Shown here: piece by piece, positions 33,519-42,872 of the stretch | Layout of the letters: each line of letters begins with the position of its first letter | Numbering within the stretch: the stretch's first letter is position 1 | Assembly (NCBI GenBank): GCA_029546925.1 | Contig: JAKPQM010000054.1 | Coordinates: 1 to 45,827 of the forward strand | DNA length: 45,827 bases | Origin: Actinomycetes bacterium | GTDB lineage: Bacteria > Actinomycetota > Coriobacteriia > Coriobacteriales > Atopobiaceae | Direction of reading: 5' to 3' | Notes under the pieces: generated by a model | The model's database searches: none | What the model was told of the DNA's origin: nothing | The model's input: the letters and a program-made list of their open reading frames with translations, nothing else | Position numbers and translations under genes: made by a program

Positions 33519-35546
33519 ATGCCGTCAGCAAGCCATCATTATCCATCCAGCATCGTCAAGCGCGACGGCTCGCTCGCATCGTTCGACCAGAGCAAGATCA
33601 CCGCTGCCATCGAGAAGGCCGGCGCGGCAACCGGCGAGTTCGGCCCCGACGAGGCCATCATCCTCTCCGGCCAGGTCTGCAAGGTCATCGCCCACCGCTT
33701 CGACGGCGCCGCCCCCACGGTCGAGGAGATCCAGGACATCGTCGAGCAGACGCTCATCGCCGCCAATCACTTCGCCACGGCCCGCGCCTACATCGTCTAC
33801 CGCGAGAAGCGCACCCAGACCCGCCGCGATCGCGAGACCTACATCGACGTCACGAGCTCCGTCAACGAGTACCTCTCCCGTGCGGATTGGCGCGTCAACG
33901 CCAACGCCAACCAGGGCTACTCGCTCGGCGGCCTCATCCTGAACGTCTCCGGCAAGGTCATCGCCAACTACTGGCTTTCCCATATCTATCCGCCCGCCGT
34001 GGGCGAGGCGCACCGCTCGGGTGCCGTGCATATCCACGACCTCGACATGCTCTCCGGCTATTGCGCCGGTTGGAGCTTGCGCACCCTGCTCAACGAGGGT
34101 TTCAACGGCGTGCCCAACAAGGTCGAGTCCGCACCCCCCAAGCACCTCGGCGCCGCTATGGGCCAGATGGTCAACTTCCTCGGCACGCTCCAGAACGAGT
34201 GGGCTGGCGCGCAGGCCTTCTCGTCCACCGACACCTACCTCGCTCCCTTCGTACGTATCGACAACCTCTCCTATGAGAGCGTCAAGCAGGAGATGCAGGG
34301 CTTCGTCTACAACATGAACGTCCCCTCGCGCTGGGGCACGCAGACGCCGTTCTCCAACCTTACCTTCGACTGGACCTGCCCCGAGGATCTCCGCGACCAG
34401 GTCCCGCTGGTGGGCGGCAAGCCGGTTGATTTCACCTTCGGCGACCTGCAAGAAGAGATGGACATGATCAACCGCGCGTTCATCGAGGTCATGACCGAGG
34501 GCGATGCCAAGGGCCGCGTGTTCACCTTCCCCATCCCCACCTACAACATCACGAAGGACTTCCCTTGGGATTCCGAGAATGCGGACCTCCTCTTCGAGAT
34601 GACCGCGAAATACGGCCTTCCCTACTTCCAGAACTTCGTGAACTCCGATCTCGAGCCGAATATGGTGCGCTCCATGTGCTGCCGCCTCCAACTCGACCTG
34701 CGCGAGCTCCTGAAGCGCGGCAACGGCCTCTTCGGATCCGCCGAGCAAACCGGCTCGATCGGCGTCGTCACCATGAACATGGCGCGTCTGGGCTATAAGC
34801 ACAAGGGCGACGAGGAAGGCCTGATGAAGGAGCTCGACTCCCTGCTCACGCTGGCCAAGATCTCGCTCGAGCTCAAGCGCAAGGAGATCCAGCGCCTCAT
34901 CGATTCCGGTCTCTTCCCCTATACCTGCCGTTATCTGGGCACGCTCCGCAATCACTTCTCGACCATCGGCGTGAACGGCATGAACGAGATGGTGCGCAAC
35001 TTCACCGACGACGCATGCGACCTCACCGCACCCGAAGGACGTGCGCTCGTCATCCGCGTGCTCGATCGCGTGCGCGAGAAGATGGTGGAGTTCCAAGAGG
35101 AGACGGGGCACATGTACAACCTCGAGGCAACGCCTGCCGAGGGGACGACGTACCGTTTCGCGCGCGAGGATCGCAAGCGCTACGCCGACATCATCCAGGC
35201 CGGAACCCCTGAAGAACCCTATTACACCAACTCGTCGCAGCTGCCCGTGGGCTACACCGCCGACCCGTTCCAAGCCCTCGCCGAGCAGGAGGAGCTGCAG
35301 AAGAAGTACACCGGCGGCACCGTCCTGCACCTCTACATGGGCGAGCGCGTCTCATCTGCCGAGGCCTGCAAGCAGCTGGTCAAGCGCTCCCTCGAGAACT
35401 TCCGCCTGCCCTATATCACGGTCACGCCCACGTTCTCGATCTGCCCCAAGCACGGCTACATCGCAGGCGAGCACAGCTACTGCCCGATCTGCGATGAGGA
35501 GCTGGTGCAGGCCAAGCGTGCGCAGCAGGAAGCGCTGGGCAACTAG
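33519..35546 (+). CDS. nrdD: Anaerobic ribonucleoside-triphosphate reductase, large part, lacking glycyl-radical domain
   Basis: 675 residues. Reduces ribonucleoside triphosphates to deoxy forms without oxygen. An N-terminal ATP-cone (SIVKRDGSLASFDQSKI) gives allosteric control; the barrel has RSMCCRL with an active-site-type cysteine. The C-terminus carries the zinc motif SICPKHG..YCPIC, where class III enzymes continue directly into the glycyl-radical loop; this one stops 15 residues later. The missing domain is encoded by the next gene. ATG 33519 follows GAGGAGG; an earlier in-frame start at 33426 would overlap box 2. Two NrdR boxes precede it. Confidence 0.93.
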   Translation: MPSASHHYPSSIVKRDGSLASFDQSKITAAIEKAGAATGEFGPDEAIILSGQVCKVIAHRFDGAAPTVEEIQDIVEQTLIAANHFATARAYIVYREKRTQTRRDRETYIDVTSSVNEYLSRADWRVNANANQGYSLGGLILNVSGKVIANYWLSHIYPPAVGEAHRSGAVHIHDLDMLSGYCAGWSLRTLLNEGFNGVPNKVESAPPKHLGAAMGQMVNFLGTLQNEWAGAQAFSSTDTYLAPFVRIDNLSYESVKQEMQGFVYNMNVPSRWGTQTPFSNLTFDWTCPEDLRDQVPLVGGKPVDFTFGDLQEEMDMINRAFIEVMTEGDAKGRVFTFPIPTYNITKDFPWDSENADLLFEMTAKYGLPYFQNFVNSDLEPNMVRSMCCRLQLDLRELLKRGNGLFGSAEQTGSIGVVTMNMARLGYKHKGDEEGLMKELDSLLTLAKISLELKRKEIQRLIDSGLFPYTCRYLGTLRNHFSTIGVNGMNEMVRNFTDDACDLTAPEGRALVIRVLDRVREKMVEFQEETGHMYNLEATPAEGTTYRFAREDRKRYADIIQAGTPEEPYYTNSSQLPVGYTADPFQALAEQEELQKKYTGGTVLHLYMGERVSSAEACKQLVKRSLENFRLPYITVTPTFSICPKHGYIAGEHSYCPICDEELVQAKRAQQEALGN

Positions 35547-35633
35547 CGGAAGCGAAGTGCCGGAAGAGGATACGACCCGATCGAAAACGGGAAGAATATA
35601 AGTAGAAGTCACGGCGAGAAAAGAGAGAAAATC

Positions 35634-35834
35634 ATGGTCAACAAAGAAGAACTCACGCAGAACAGTGTCGTCATCGACGGTATCAAGCTCGACAATGGCG
35701 AGCGTCAGGAGTGCGAGGTCTGGACCCGCGTCATGGGCTATTACCGTCCCGTCTCCTTCTACAATGTCGGCAAGAAGGGCGAGTTCCACGAGCGCGTCGA
35801 GTTTGCCGAGCCCGCTTCCTGCTGCATGGACTAG
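35634..35834 (+). CDS. Stand-alone glycyl-radical domain of NrdD
   Basis: 66 residues. ECEVWTRVMGYYRPVSFYNV followed by GKKGEFHERVEF is the glycyl-radical domain of class III reductases; G35 is the predicted radical site. It has its own ATG with AGAGAG upstream, 87 bases after the nrdD stop, and an activase gene 13 bases downstream. The first 18 residues do not belong to the usual domain and may dock on NrdD. Predicted to assemble with the large subunit as a split enzyme and be activated by the radical-SAM protein. Comparable to spare-part radical proteins of pyruvate formate-lyase. Confidence 0.88.
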   Translation: MVNKEELTQNSVVIDGIKLDNGERQECEVWTRVMGYYRPVSFYNVGKKGEFHERVEFAEPASCCMD

Positions 35835-35846
35835 CTTCCTCGCGGC

Positions 35847-36572
35847 ATGATGGTCCACGACTCCGCTGCCGCCCCCTCCCAGAGCGGCAGCGGATTGCTC
35901 TATATCGGGGGAATCACACCGTTTTCCACGGTCGATTGGCCGGGCAAGCTCGCGTGCGTGGCGTTCCTCGCCGGCTGCCCGTGGAGGTGCCCCTACTGCC
36001 AGAACCATATCCTGCAGTCGCGCGATGCCGCCACGCTGGGCGCCGAGAATCTCTTCTCGTTTCTCGAGACACGGCGGCGCCTGCTCGACGGCGTTGTCTT
36101 CTCGGGCGGCGAGCCGCTTGCGCAGCCGGGCGTCATCGGTGCGGCGCAACGTGCCCGCGAGCTGGGCTTCGCCGTGGGACTCCATACCTGCGGCGCATTC
36201 CCCGAGCGCCTGCGCGAGATCCTGCCGTTTATCGATTGGGTGGGCCTCGATGTGAAGGCCCCTTGGGATGCCTATGACCGGGTGACGCTGGTGCCGGGCG
36301 CCGGCCCCCTCGCGCGCGAGAGCCTTAGCATCCTCCTCGAAGCGGGTGTGGACATGGAGGCGCGCACCACTTGGCATCCAGATCTGCTGTCGCAGGAAGA
36401 TATCGCCTCGATCGGCCGCGATCTGGCCGCGCGCGGCGTGAAGACATGGGCGGTTCAGGCCTACCGTCACACCGGCACGGATGGGTCCCTTCCCAACGAG
36501 ACGGTTTACCCGTCTGATATGCCCGCAGGGGTGGCCGATCTGTTCGATCGCTTCGAATTTCGGCGCGCGTAG
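35847..36572 (+). CDS. nrdG: Anaerobic ribonucleoside-triphosphate reductase activating protein, radical SAM
   Basis: 241 residues, longer than the usual NrdG (about 155-180), matching the NrdG2 type. The [4Fe-4S]-SAM motif is CPWRCPYC (C-x3-C-x2-C) near residues 44-51; GGEPL is near 91-95. Generates the glycyl radical on the small protein just upstream. ATG 35847 is adjacent to ATG 35850 with no strong ribosome site, so translation is probably coupled to the preceding gene. The order nrdD, radical domain, nrdG supports one operon under NrdR. Confidence 0.9.
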   Translation: MMVHDSAAAPSQSGSGLLYIGGITPFSTVDWPGKLACVAFLAGCPWRCPYCQNHILQSRDAATLGAENLFSFLETRRRLLDGVVFSGGEPLAQPGVIGAAQRARELGFAVGLHTCGAFPERLREILPFIDWVGLDVKAPWDAYDRVTLVPGAGPLARESLSILLEAGVDMEARTTWHPDLLSQEDIASIGRDLAARGVKTWAVQAYRHTGTDGSLPNETVYPSDMPAGVADLFDRFEFRRA

Positions 36573-36582
36573 GAGCGGAGGA

Positions 36583-36754
36583 TAGACCATACCTGCGAGC
36601 AATTTTGAGTTGTAGGAAGATTTCTCCCCCATCACTCGATTTCGCTCTAGGGGGACGCCCTTCCACCTGCGCTTCTTTGATGCCTTTCCTCCCACAATGC
36701 CAAGCGTCACCCAAAATCTTCCTACAACTCCAAATTGCTCGCAGGTATGGTCTA
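36583..36754. mobile_element. MITE-like element with 41-bp terminal inverted repeats
   Basis: Left arm 36583-36623 and right arm 36714-36754 match at 40 of 41 positions, with a 90-base centre that has no gene. Each arm starts TAGACCATACCTGCGAGC. No clear target-site duplication was seen. Found between nrdG and the aldo/keto reductase gene; it could also act as a transcription-blocking hairpin. Confidence 0.7.
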
Positions 36755-36833
36755 AATGAGGCCGTATCCGCCGCTTGGAAGCAGCGTTACAATCGAGGCG
36801 TGCGTACAGGGGGGGCAAAAAAGGGGGGGTGCC

Positions 36834-37922
36834 ATGTCCAACCTGGGGTTCGGCCTCATGCGGCTGCCGCGCAGGGGCCTCATGACCGACATCGGGCAAA
36901 CCTGCACCATGGTCGATATGTTCCTCGAGGCGGGTTTCACCTACTTCGATACTGCACTCATATATGTGGGCTCGGAGGATGCCACGCGCAAGGCGCTCGT
37001 GCACCGCCACCCACGCGAGTCGTTCACCGTCGCGACCAAGCTCAATGCATCCGTCGCGCCTACCGAGGCTTCCGCGCGCAAGCAGGTCCGCACGAGCCTC
37101 AAGCGCATGGGAGCCGACTACATCGACTATTACCTGCTGCACTCCGTCATGTCGGGCAACCGCAACAAGTACGACCGCATGGGTCTCTGGGATTACGCAC
37201 GCCAGCTCAAACGCGAGGGCACCATCCGCCATTGGGGTTTCTCGTACCACGATGGTCCCGATCTCCTCGACGAGCTTCTGACCCTGCATCCCGATGCGGA
37301 GTTCGTGCAGCTGCAGATCAACTACGCCGACTGGGAGAGTCCTACCGTGCACGCGCGCGCCAACTATGAGGTTGCCCGTGCACATGGCAAGCAGATCGTG
37401 ATCATGGAGCCCGTCAAGGGCGGCAAGCTCGCAAACCCGCCCGCCGAGGTTGCGCGGATCCTTAAGGCAGCGAATCCGGATGCCTCCCCCGCCTCTTGGG
37501 CCATCCGTTTCGCCGCATCGCTCGACGGCGTGCTCGCAGTGCTCTCGGGCATGTCGAACATCGAGCAGATGGCCGACAACCTCTCGTTCATGCGTAATTT
37601 CAAGCCCCTCGATGCCGCAGAGCGTGCGACCATCCGCCAAGCGCAGGCAGCTCTCGGCGCGTCGGGCATCATCCAATGCACGGAATGCAGCTATTGCACG
37701 GCAGGCTGTCCGCAAGAAATCCCCATCCCCGCTATCTTCTCGGCGATGAACGAGCACCTCGGCAACGGCCAGAACGTTCGAGCACGCGAGCTGTATGCAC
37801 AGGCCACAAGCACGGGAAACCCCGCCTCGGCCTGCATCGCATGCGGACAGTGCGAAGCGGCCTGCCCGCAGCACCTGCCCATCATCGATCTGCTCGCAAG
37901 CTGTGCAAAAACGCTGGAATAG
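36834..37922 (+). CDS. Aldo/keto reductase with C-terminal [4Fe-4S] ferredoxin domain
   Basis: 362 residues. An AKR barrel with FTYFDTALIYVGSEDATRKAL carrying the active-site aspartate/tyrosine pattern and NQLQ-like motif (LQINY). The C-terminal part (near residues 280-362) adds two ferredoxin motifs: CTECSYCTAGC and CIACGQCEAAC. Such two-domain AKRs of anaerobes transfer electrons between NAD(P)H or ferredoxin and carbonyls; the substrate is unknown. ATG 36834 follows a G-rich run; an earlier frame start at 36756 overlaps the inverted repeat edge and is rejected. The next gene, mntP, is 89 bases away. Confidence 0.9.
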   Translation: MSNLGFGLMRLPRRGLMTDIGQTCTMVDMFLEAGFTYFDTALIYVGSEDATRKALVHRHPRESFTVATKLNASVAPTEASARKQVRTSLKRMGADYIDYYLLHSVMSGNRNKYDRMGLWDYARQLKREGTIRHWGFSYHDGPDLLDELLTLHPDAEFVQLQINYADWESPTVHARANYEVARAHGKQIVIMEPVKGGKLANPPAEVARILKAANPDASPASWAIRFAASLDGVLAVLSGMSNIEQMADNLSFMRNFKPLDAAERATIRQAQAALGASGIIQCTECSYCTAGCPQEIPIPAIFSAMNEHLGNGQNVRARELYAQATSTGNPASACIACGQCEAACPQHLPIIDLLASCAKTLE

Positions 37923-38011
37923 CGGAGAAGGTTCGCCGTGCCCCTCCATCCGCGCCGCTTGCCCTATACTCTTCCTTTGCCGGTTTGGGGAAGCGGGCAT
38001 GAGGAGGGGGC

Positions 38012-38587
38012 ATGGGTCTTTTCGAGCTGACATTGCTCGCTGTGGGGCTGTCGTTGGACGCCTTCTCGGTATCCATCTGCAAGGGCCTTGGGATGGCGAG
38101 GATCAACTGGCTGACAACGCTCGAGCTCGCGCTCGCCTTCGGCCTGTTCCAAGCGGGTATGCCGCTCATCGGCTGGGCGCTCGGCAGCCAGTTCCTTTGG
38201 CTCATCGAGCCCGTCGACCATTGGATCGCCTTCATCCTCCTCGCCCTGATCGGCGGCGGAATGATCCGCGAAGCCCTTGGGAACCAAGAGGATGTCGAGC
38301 GCGGCTCGGTCGACCATGTACCGCTGAACGAGCTGCTCATGCTCGCCATCGCGACCTCCATCGATGCGCTGACCTCGGGCATTGCGCTTGCGCCGCTCGC
38401 CATCGATATCATGCAGGCCGTGGTGCTCATCGGCATCACCACGTTCTGCTTCAGCTTAGCGGGCGTATTCATCGGCAACCGCTTCGGCGCGAAGCACCAT
38501 AAGGTTGCCAGCATCGTGGGCGGCGTGATCCTCATCCTCATCGGCGCGAAAGTCCTGCTCGAGCATCTGGGCGTTCTTGCGCTCTAA
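38012..38587 (+). CDS. mntP: Manganese efflux pump MntP
   Basis: 191 residues, six predicted membrane helices in two inverted halves. Each half has the family LDAFSVSI / IDALTSGI motif (near residues 15-22 and 112-119), whose aspartates bind the metal. Exports Mn2+. ATG 38012 follows GAGGAGGG. A TATACT at 37965-37970 is a possible -10. No yybP-ykoY riboswitch fits the short spacer. It ends 5 bases from the convergent methyltransferase-like gene. Confidence 0.93.
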   Translation: MGLFELTLLAVGLSLDAFSVSICKGLGMARINWLTTLELALAFGLFQAGMPLIGWALGSQFLWLIEPVDHWIAFILLALIGGGMIREALGNQEDVERGSVDHVPLNELLMLAIATSIDALTSGIALAPLAIDIMQAVVLIGITTFCFSLAGVFIGNRFGAKHHKVASIVGGVILILIGAKVLLEHLGVLAL

Positions 38588-38592
38588 GGCTC

Positions 38593-39264
38593 CTACCACA
38601 CAAAGGGAATGATGCGGTGGCGCACGCGCTCCTTGTACGCGCGATAGCCCGGGAGACCCCGCTCGAGGACCTGCTCCTCGTTGGCGATGCGCCGCGAGAT
38701 GATGGGCAGATAGGCCAGCATGATCACGAGCGAGAGGGGCGCGTCGAGCACCAGCGGCATGCTCAGGAACAGCAGCAGCGTGGCGGCATACATGGGATGG
38801 CGGACGATCCCGTAGAGGCCGGTGTCGACGACACGTTGGCCCTCTTGGACCTCGACCGTGCGCGAGAGGTACTCGTTCTCGCACAGCACTTCCGCAAAGA
38901 GCAGGTATCCGGCGAGGAAAAGCGCCACGCCGATAAGTTCGGTCCAAGCAGGGAAGCTGATCCAGCCGAAGCGGTAGGTCAAGCCCGCCACCACGAAAGC
39001 CGCTAGGAACATGAGGCCGCTTGCAGCGATAACGCCGCGCTGCTCGGCCTGCTCCTCCCTTGCCTGAAGGCGCTTGCGGAGCAGATCGGGCTTGAAGGCA
39101 AGCATCACGATACCGGCGAGGAGCATGGGGATGAAGAGGATGCCCATGAGGATCCATCCTGCGCGGTAATCAAGAGATCCTGCAGGTACAAATAGGAGCA
39201 ACCCCACCAAGACCACGCCGGCGAGGAGCTTCACGAGTGCTCCTCTCACAAGCTTCGCATCCAT
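38593..39264 (-). CDS. Isoprenylcysteine methyltransferase-like (ICMT/PEMT) membrane protein
   Basis: 223 residues. Four to five membrane helices, with the family motif near residues 150-160: GLYGIVRHPMYAA. The C-terminal E-E-Q-x-L and tyrosine pattern (NEEQVLERGLPGYRAYKERV) are conserved, as in ICMT-type enzymes. Probably methylates a small molecule or lipid; prenylated proteins are unlikely here. ATG 39264 lies 2 bases after GAGGG; an ATG at 39273 is the alternative, so the start is uncertain. Confidence 0.8.
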   Translation of the reverse strand: MDAKLVRGALVKLLAGVVLVGLLLFVPAGSLDYRAGWILMGILFIPMLLAGIVMLAFKPDLLRKRLQAREEQAEQRGVIAASGLMFLAAFVVAGLTYRFGWISFPAWTELIGVALFLAGYLLFAEVLCENEYLSRTVEVQEGQRVVDTGLYGIVRHPMYAATLLLFLSMPLVLDAPLSLVIMLAYLPIISRRIANEEQVLERGLPGYRAYKERVRHRIIPFVW

Positions 39265-39367
39265 GGCCCTCATTATAGGTCGGGTTGCCTGCGCGGCGAC
39301 ACGGTGGGCCTGATCGGGAGTCGGATCCGCCCGCGCGATTCTGCCATGGATAGACTGTCGTCTCTCG

Positions 39368-41011
39368 CTACGCCCCTTCCCCGAAGAAGAGCTCGAGGTC
39401 ATCGTCGACCGTTCCGATACCGGCGATCCCGAAGTTCTCCACCAGCACGTTCGCAACATTGGGCGAGAGGAACGCCGGCAGCGTGGGTCCGAGATGGATG
39501 TTCTTCACGCCCAGGTAGAGCAGGGCGAGCAGCACGATAACGGCTTTCTGCTCGTACCAAGCGATGTTGAAGACAAGCGGCAGGTCGTTGATATCCTCGA
39601 GACCGAAGATCTCCTTGAGCTTGAGCGCGATGAGCGCAAGCGAGTAGGAGTCGTTGCACTGGCCGGCATCGAGCACGCGCGGGATGCCGCCGATATCGCC
39701 GAGGTCCAGCTTGTTGTACTTGTATTTCGCGCAACCCGCTGTGAGGATGACCGCATCCTGAGGCAGGCGCTGGGCGAACTCGGTGTAGTATGAGCGGGAT
39801 TTCATCCTGCCGTCGCATCCGGCCATGACCACGAACGTGCGGATGGCCCCGCTTTTCACCGCGCCGACGATCTTATCTGCAAGGGCGAACACCTGCTCGT
39901 GGGCAAAACCGCCCACGATGGTGCCCGTCTCGAGCTCTGTGGGAGGAGCACAGGTCTTGGCCTGCTCGATAAGCGCGGAGAAGTCCTTGACCTCGCCATA
40001 CGCCCCGCCGATATGCCGGCAGCCGGGCACGCCGGTTGCACCGGTGGTCCAAAGGCGATCCTGGTAGGAAGCTGCCGGCGGCACCACGCAGTTGGTCGTC
40101 ATGAGAATGGGTCCGTTGAACTTCTCGAACTCCTCCTTCTGCTTCCACCAGGCGTTGCCGTAATTGCCCGCGAGATGCGGGTGCTTCTTGAGCTCGGGAT
40201 AGTAGTGGGCAGGCAGCATCTCCGAATGGGTGTAGACATCAACGCCCGTCCCTGCAGTCTGCTCGAGGAGCATCTCGAGGTCGCGCAGGTCATGCCCGGA
40301 GACCAAGATACCCGGATTGTTCCGGACGCCGAGCTGCACCTCTGTGATCTCGGGATTGCCGTAAGCTCCGGTGTTGGCGGCGTCGAGCAGCGCCATGCCG
40401 GACACGCCGTACTTGCCCGTCTCGAGCGTAAGCGACACCAGATCATCCACCGAGAGGCTGTCGTCGAGCGTCGCTGCAAGTGCGCGCTGGATAAAAGCAT
40501 CGACTTCCCCGTCGTCCTTGAGAAGTGCGTTGGCGTGCTTGGTATAGGCCGAAAGGCCCTTCAGGCCGTAGATGATGAGCTCGCGCAGGCTGCGCACATC
40601 CTCGTTCTCGGTCGCAAGCACGCCGACCGTAGATGCTTTGGCATCGTACTCGGATGAGCTGCCATTCCAGCGGGCGGCCTCGGAAAGCGCGGCGGCATCG
40701 TCGACCTGCGCAAGCAAGCGGTCCTTCTCCGCAAGCGTCTCACGCACGCGCGCGACGATGGCATCGCGGTCGAAATTCGCGTTGGTGATGGTCGAGAACA
40801 GATTCATCGTCACCAGATGGTTGGTGGAGGAATCGACCGGAAGACCCTTACGCCGCAGTTCCGTCGTCACACACGAGAGTCCCTTGGTTGCATAGACCAG
40901 CAGGTCCTGCATGGCCGCGACCTCGGGCGATTTGCCGCAGACGCCTTTGACCGTGCAGCCTTTGCACCCGGCCGTCTCTTGGCACTGATAGCAGAACATG
41001 CGAGCTTCCAT
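39368..41011 (-). CDS. hcp: Hybrid cluster protein (hydroxylamine/NO reductase-like)
   Basis: 547 residues. N-terminal cysteines C7, C10, C16, C19 and C25 bind the proximal [4Fe-4S] cluster. The hybrid cluster ligands lie in the later half: H-E and conserved glutamate/cysteine patterns including [18 protein letters not shown] and [10 protein letters not shown]. Detoxifies NO or hydroxylamine under anaerobic conditions. ATG 41011 has AGGAGGG with a 5-base spacer. No Hcr partner is adjacent; an HTH regulator follows upstream (41178-42662) with the same direction. Confidence 0.95.
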   Translation of the reverse strand: MEARMFCYQCQETAGCKGCTVKGVCGKSPEVAAMQDLLVYATKGLSCVTTELRRKGLPVDSSTNHLVTMNLFSTITNANFDRDAIVARVRETLAEKDRLLAQVDDAAALSEAARWNGSSSEYDAKASTVGVLATENEDVRSLRELIIYGLKGLSAYTKHANALLKDDGEVDAFIQRALAATLDDSLSVDDLVSLTLETGKYGVSGMALLDAANTGAYGNPEITEVQLGVRNNPGILVSGHDLRDLEMLLEQTAGTGVDVYTHSEMLPAHYYPELKKHPHLAGNYGNAWWKQKEEFEKFNGPILMTTNCVVPPAASYQDRLWTTGATGVPGCRHIGGAYGEVKDFSALIEQAKTCAPPTELETGTIVGGFAHEQVFALADKIVGAVKSGAIRTFVVMAGCDGRMKSRSYYTEFAQRLPQDAVILTAGCAKYKYNKLDLGDIGGIPRVLDAGQCNDSYSLALIALKLKEIFGLEDINDLPLVFNIAWYEQKAVIVLLALLYLGVKNIHLGPTLPAFLSPNVANVLVENFGIAGIGTVDDDLELFFGEGA

Positions 41012-41177
41012 TGAAACCCTCCTTGTGTCGATGCCGCACCGCTTCGAGGCGGAATGGCGGGTAGTCCGATGGATAGCGGAAGCATACTATGGACGGATTG
41101 ATAAATTCCGTTGCCATGGCAACATGGCGTGATCGGAGAGCGGTGCAGAGGGGGGATGTAACGGAGGTGCGGGGGCC

Positions 41178-42662
41178 TTATGGCAGCGGACAGCCCTCGC
41201 CCAGCATGCCGAGCAGCCGCCCCATCGCCCGCACCGTGGATTCCTGCGATATGACGAAACTCTTCTGCGGCAGATCCGCCATGCTGATAATGACGCAGTC
41301 CTTGAGCGCCATGACATCCATGTGCCCCGTGAACCCGTCGGTCGTCCGATCAACGGGAGCCCCACGGCTCGAGAAGAACTCGATGGTGTCGCGGAGATGC
41401 TCCTCCCATTCGCCATCACGGTAGGCAAGCCCCGCCACAGCACCGAAGAGCCTGTCATCGGCAATTATCCGAGGATTGCTCTTCCCATCCGCATGGAGCA
41501 GGAGGGCCACGTCGTTGTCGGCAAGCAAGCGCTCGAGCCGCTGACGAGCGCGGCGATGGCGGACTAGGGCGCTATCGATCTCGCCTTGGCCAGCAGCCGT
41601 ACGCGCGAGCATGGCAGCCAGATCATCGGCGTCAAGCGTCTCGGCGGGAAGACTGCTCAGCGAGAGGATCATGCTCTCGCCCGAACGCTGGGCGATCCGT
41701 TTGACCTGATCGTGCTCGATCGCACTCGAGACGAACGGTCGGGAGGTTTCCACCAGCTGGTTGAAGAGCGCGTCATGCTGAACCAGCTCGGACTTTGCGG
41801 TGATATAGCGGTATGATCCGCTGTCCTCGCTGCCGCGCAGACACGTGCCTGCGACGGCGGCATGGCCGCGATGGCTCATGAGTGTATGGCAGAACGCCTG
41901 GCCGGGATCCTTCGTGAGGTAACGCGATTCCACCTCGCCGAGGAAGTACAGGGGGATCCAAAGCTTGAGGCCCTCGATGAGCTCATCATCGTCCCTGCTC
42001 AAGAAATGGACCACCCGTATGCTGACACCCGCGAGAAGACAGCCGGCGACTATACCCTGCAGAGCGACCCCGACCTCGTGATCGACCGATGTCCATGAGA
42101 TGCCCTGATCCGAGTAGATGTCTAACCTTCCTACGGGTTTTGTATGCGCCCCGTAGAAAAGTCGCAGCACCGCCTCGGAAAGGCCCTGACGCCCGAAATA
42201 CGTCCGCCGGCTGGCTTTTCCCGCAATACCCGACAGCAACTTGGGTACATCTGGAAGCGTTCCGTCCCGCATGCGAAGCATTTCGGAGCACTTCTGGATC
42301 GACCTGACGATCTCGACCGTCGCGGTCATATCGAGGCCATGCTCGTTCGATGACATCCAACTTCGGTAGGCAGCGAGGAATCCCTCTTGCGTATAGGGCG
42401 CTTGCAGGCTTGCGCCCTCCGGCTCCATGCGTTGAACGGTCTTTTCAACGAGACCCTGATCCCACAGGCGCCCTCCGAGCTTATCGCAGACGAGACTCAT
42501 GAGCTCGGAGTTGGGTTTGGGTATCCTCATCCCGCACCGCATACGGCTGACATAGGAAGGATCGATATTCAGGAGCTTCGCTACAACCGCATTCGAGTGG
42601 CCGAGGATGTCGAGCGACCATCCGAGCTTTTCCGAGAAGCTGGAGATGTGACCATCTGGCAT
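41178..42662 (-). CDS. HTH-domain (XRE-like) regulatory protein
   Basis: 494 residues. Residues 1-60 carry a helix-turn-helix: NAVVAKLLNIDPSYVSRMRCGMRIP. The rest is an unknown all-helix/mixed sensor part with no recognised domain. The start at 42662 (MPDGHISSFS) has GGAG 8 bases upstream; a TTG at 42686 is possible. It lies 166 bases upstream of hcp in the same direction and could control it or the surface proteins, but this is only position. Confidence 0.7.
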   Translation of the reverse strand: MPDGHISSFSEKLGWSLDILGHSNAVVAKLLNIDPSYVSRMRCGMRIPKPNSELMSLVCDKLGGRLWDQGLVEKTVQRMEPEGASLQAPYTQEGFLAAYRSWMSSNEHGLDMTATVEIVRSIQKCSEMLRMRDGTLPDVPKLLSGIAGKASRRTYFGRQGLSEAVLRLFYGAHTKPVGRLDIYSDQGISWTSVDHEVGVALQGIVAGCLLAGVSIRVVHFLSRDDDELIEGLKLWIPLYFLGEVESRYLTKDPGQAFCHTLMSHRGHAAVAGTCLRGSEDSGSYRYITAKSELVQHDALFNQLVETSRPFVSSAIEHDQVKRIAQRSGESMILSLSSLPAETLDADDLAAMLARTAAGQGEIDSALVRHRRARQRLERLLADNDVALLLHADGKSNPRIIADDRLFGAVAGLAYRDGEWEEHLRDTIEFFSSRGAPVDRTTDGFTGHMDVMALKDCVIISMADLPQKSFVISQESTVRAMGRLLGMLGEGCPLP

Positions 42663-42805
42663 GGGAGCGGCTCCGTGTTCGTCCAAGGGCGGACATCGTG
42701 GGCCAAGTATACCAAACCATGCATAACCGCCACGCGAGTCTCACGAAGACCGCCCCGAGTGGAAACACTCCCTCCGTTCGGAGCCGGATCCTCCTTGCAA
42801 AGCTT

Positions 42806-42838
42806 CGGACGGGGACCCGGATCCCGGGCCCCCGTCCG
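42806..42838 (-). terminator. Hairpin after the first LPATG surface-protein gene
   Basis: GGACGGGGG-CCCGG-GATCC-GGGTCCCCGTCC-type stem about 34 bases after the stop. A near copy occurs after the second gene, so it was duplicated with it. There is no clean T-run. Confidence 0.55.
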
Positions 42839-42872
42839 ATCGCTACGGGCCTTCATCTGGAAACGCGCGCCC

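Noticed and set aside
33525-35330. 601-codon frame opposite nrdD
   Set aside because: nrdD is unambiguous from its ATP-cone and zinc motifs; this is a shadow.
35547-35633. Intron, intein or frameshift joining nrdD to the radical domain
   Set aside because: The 87-base gap is too short for an intron and the second frame starts with its own ATG, ribosome site and unrelated leader peptide.
37965-38011. yybP-ykoY manganese riboswitch before mntP
   Set aside because: The leader of about 40 bases is too short and lacks the conserved loop sequences.
35352-38033. 893-codon open frame on the minus strand opposite the nrdD tail, nrdG and the aldo/keto reductase
   Set aside because: Crosses two real plus-strand genes and an intergenic repeat, so it cannot be a single gene.
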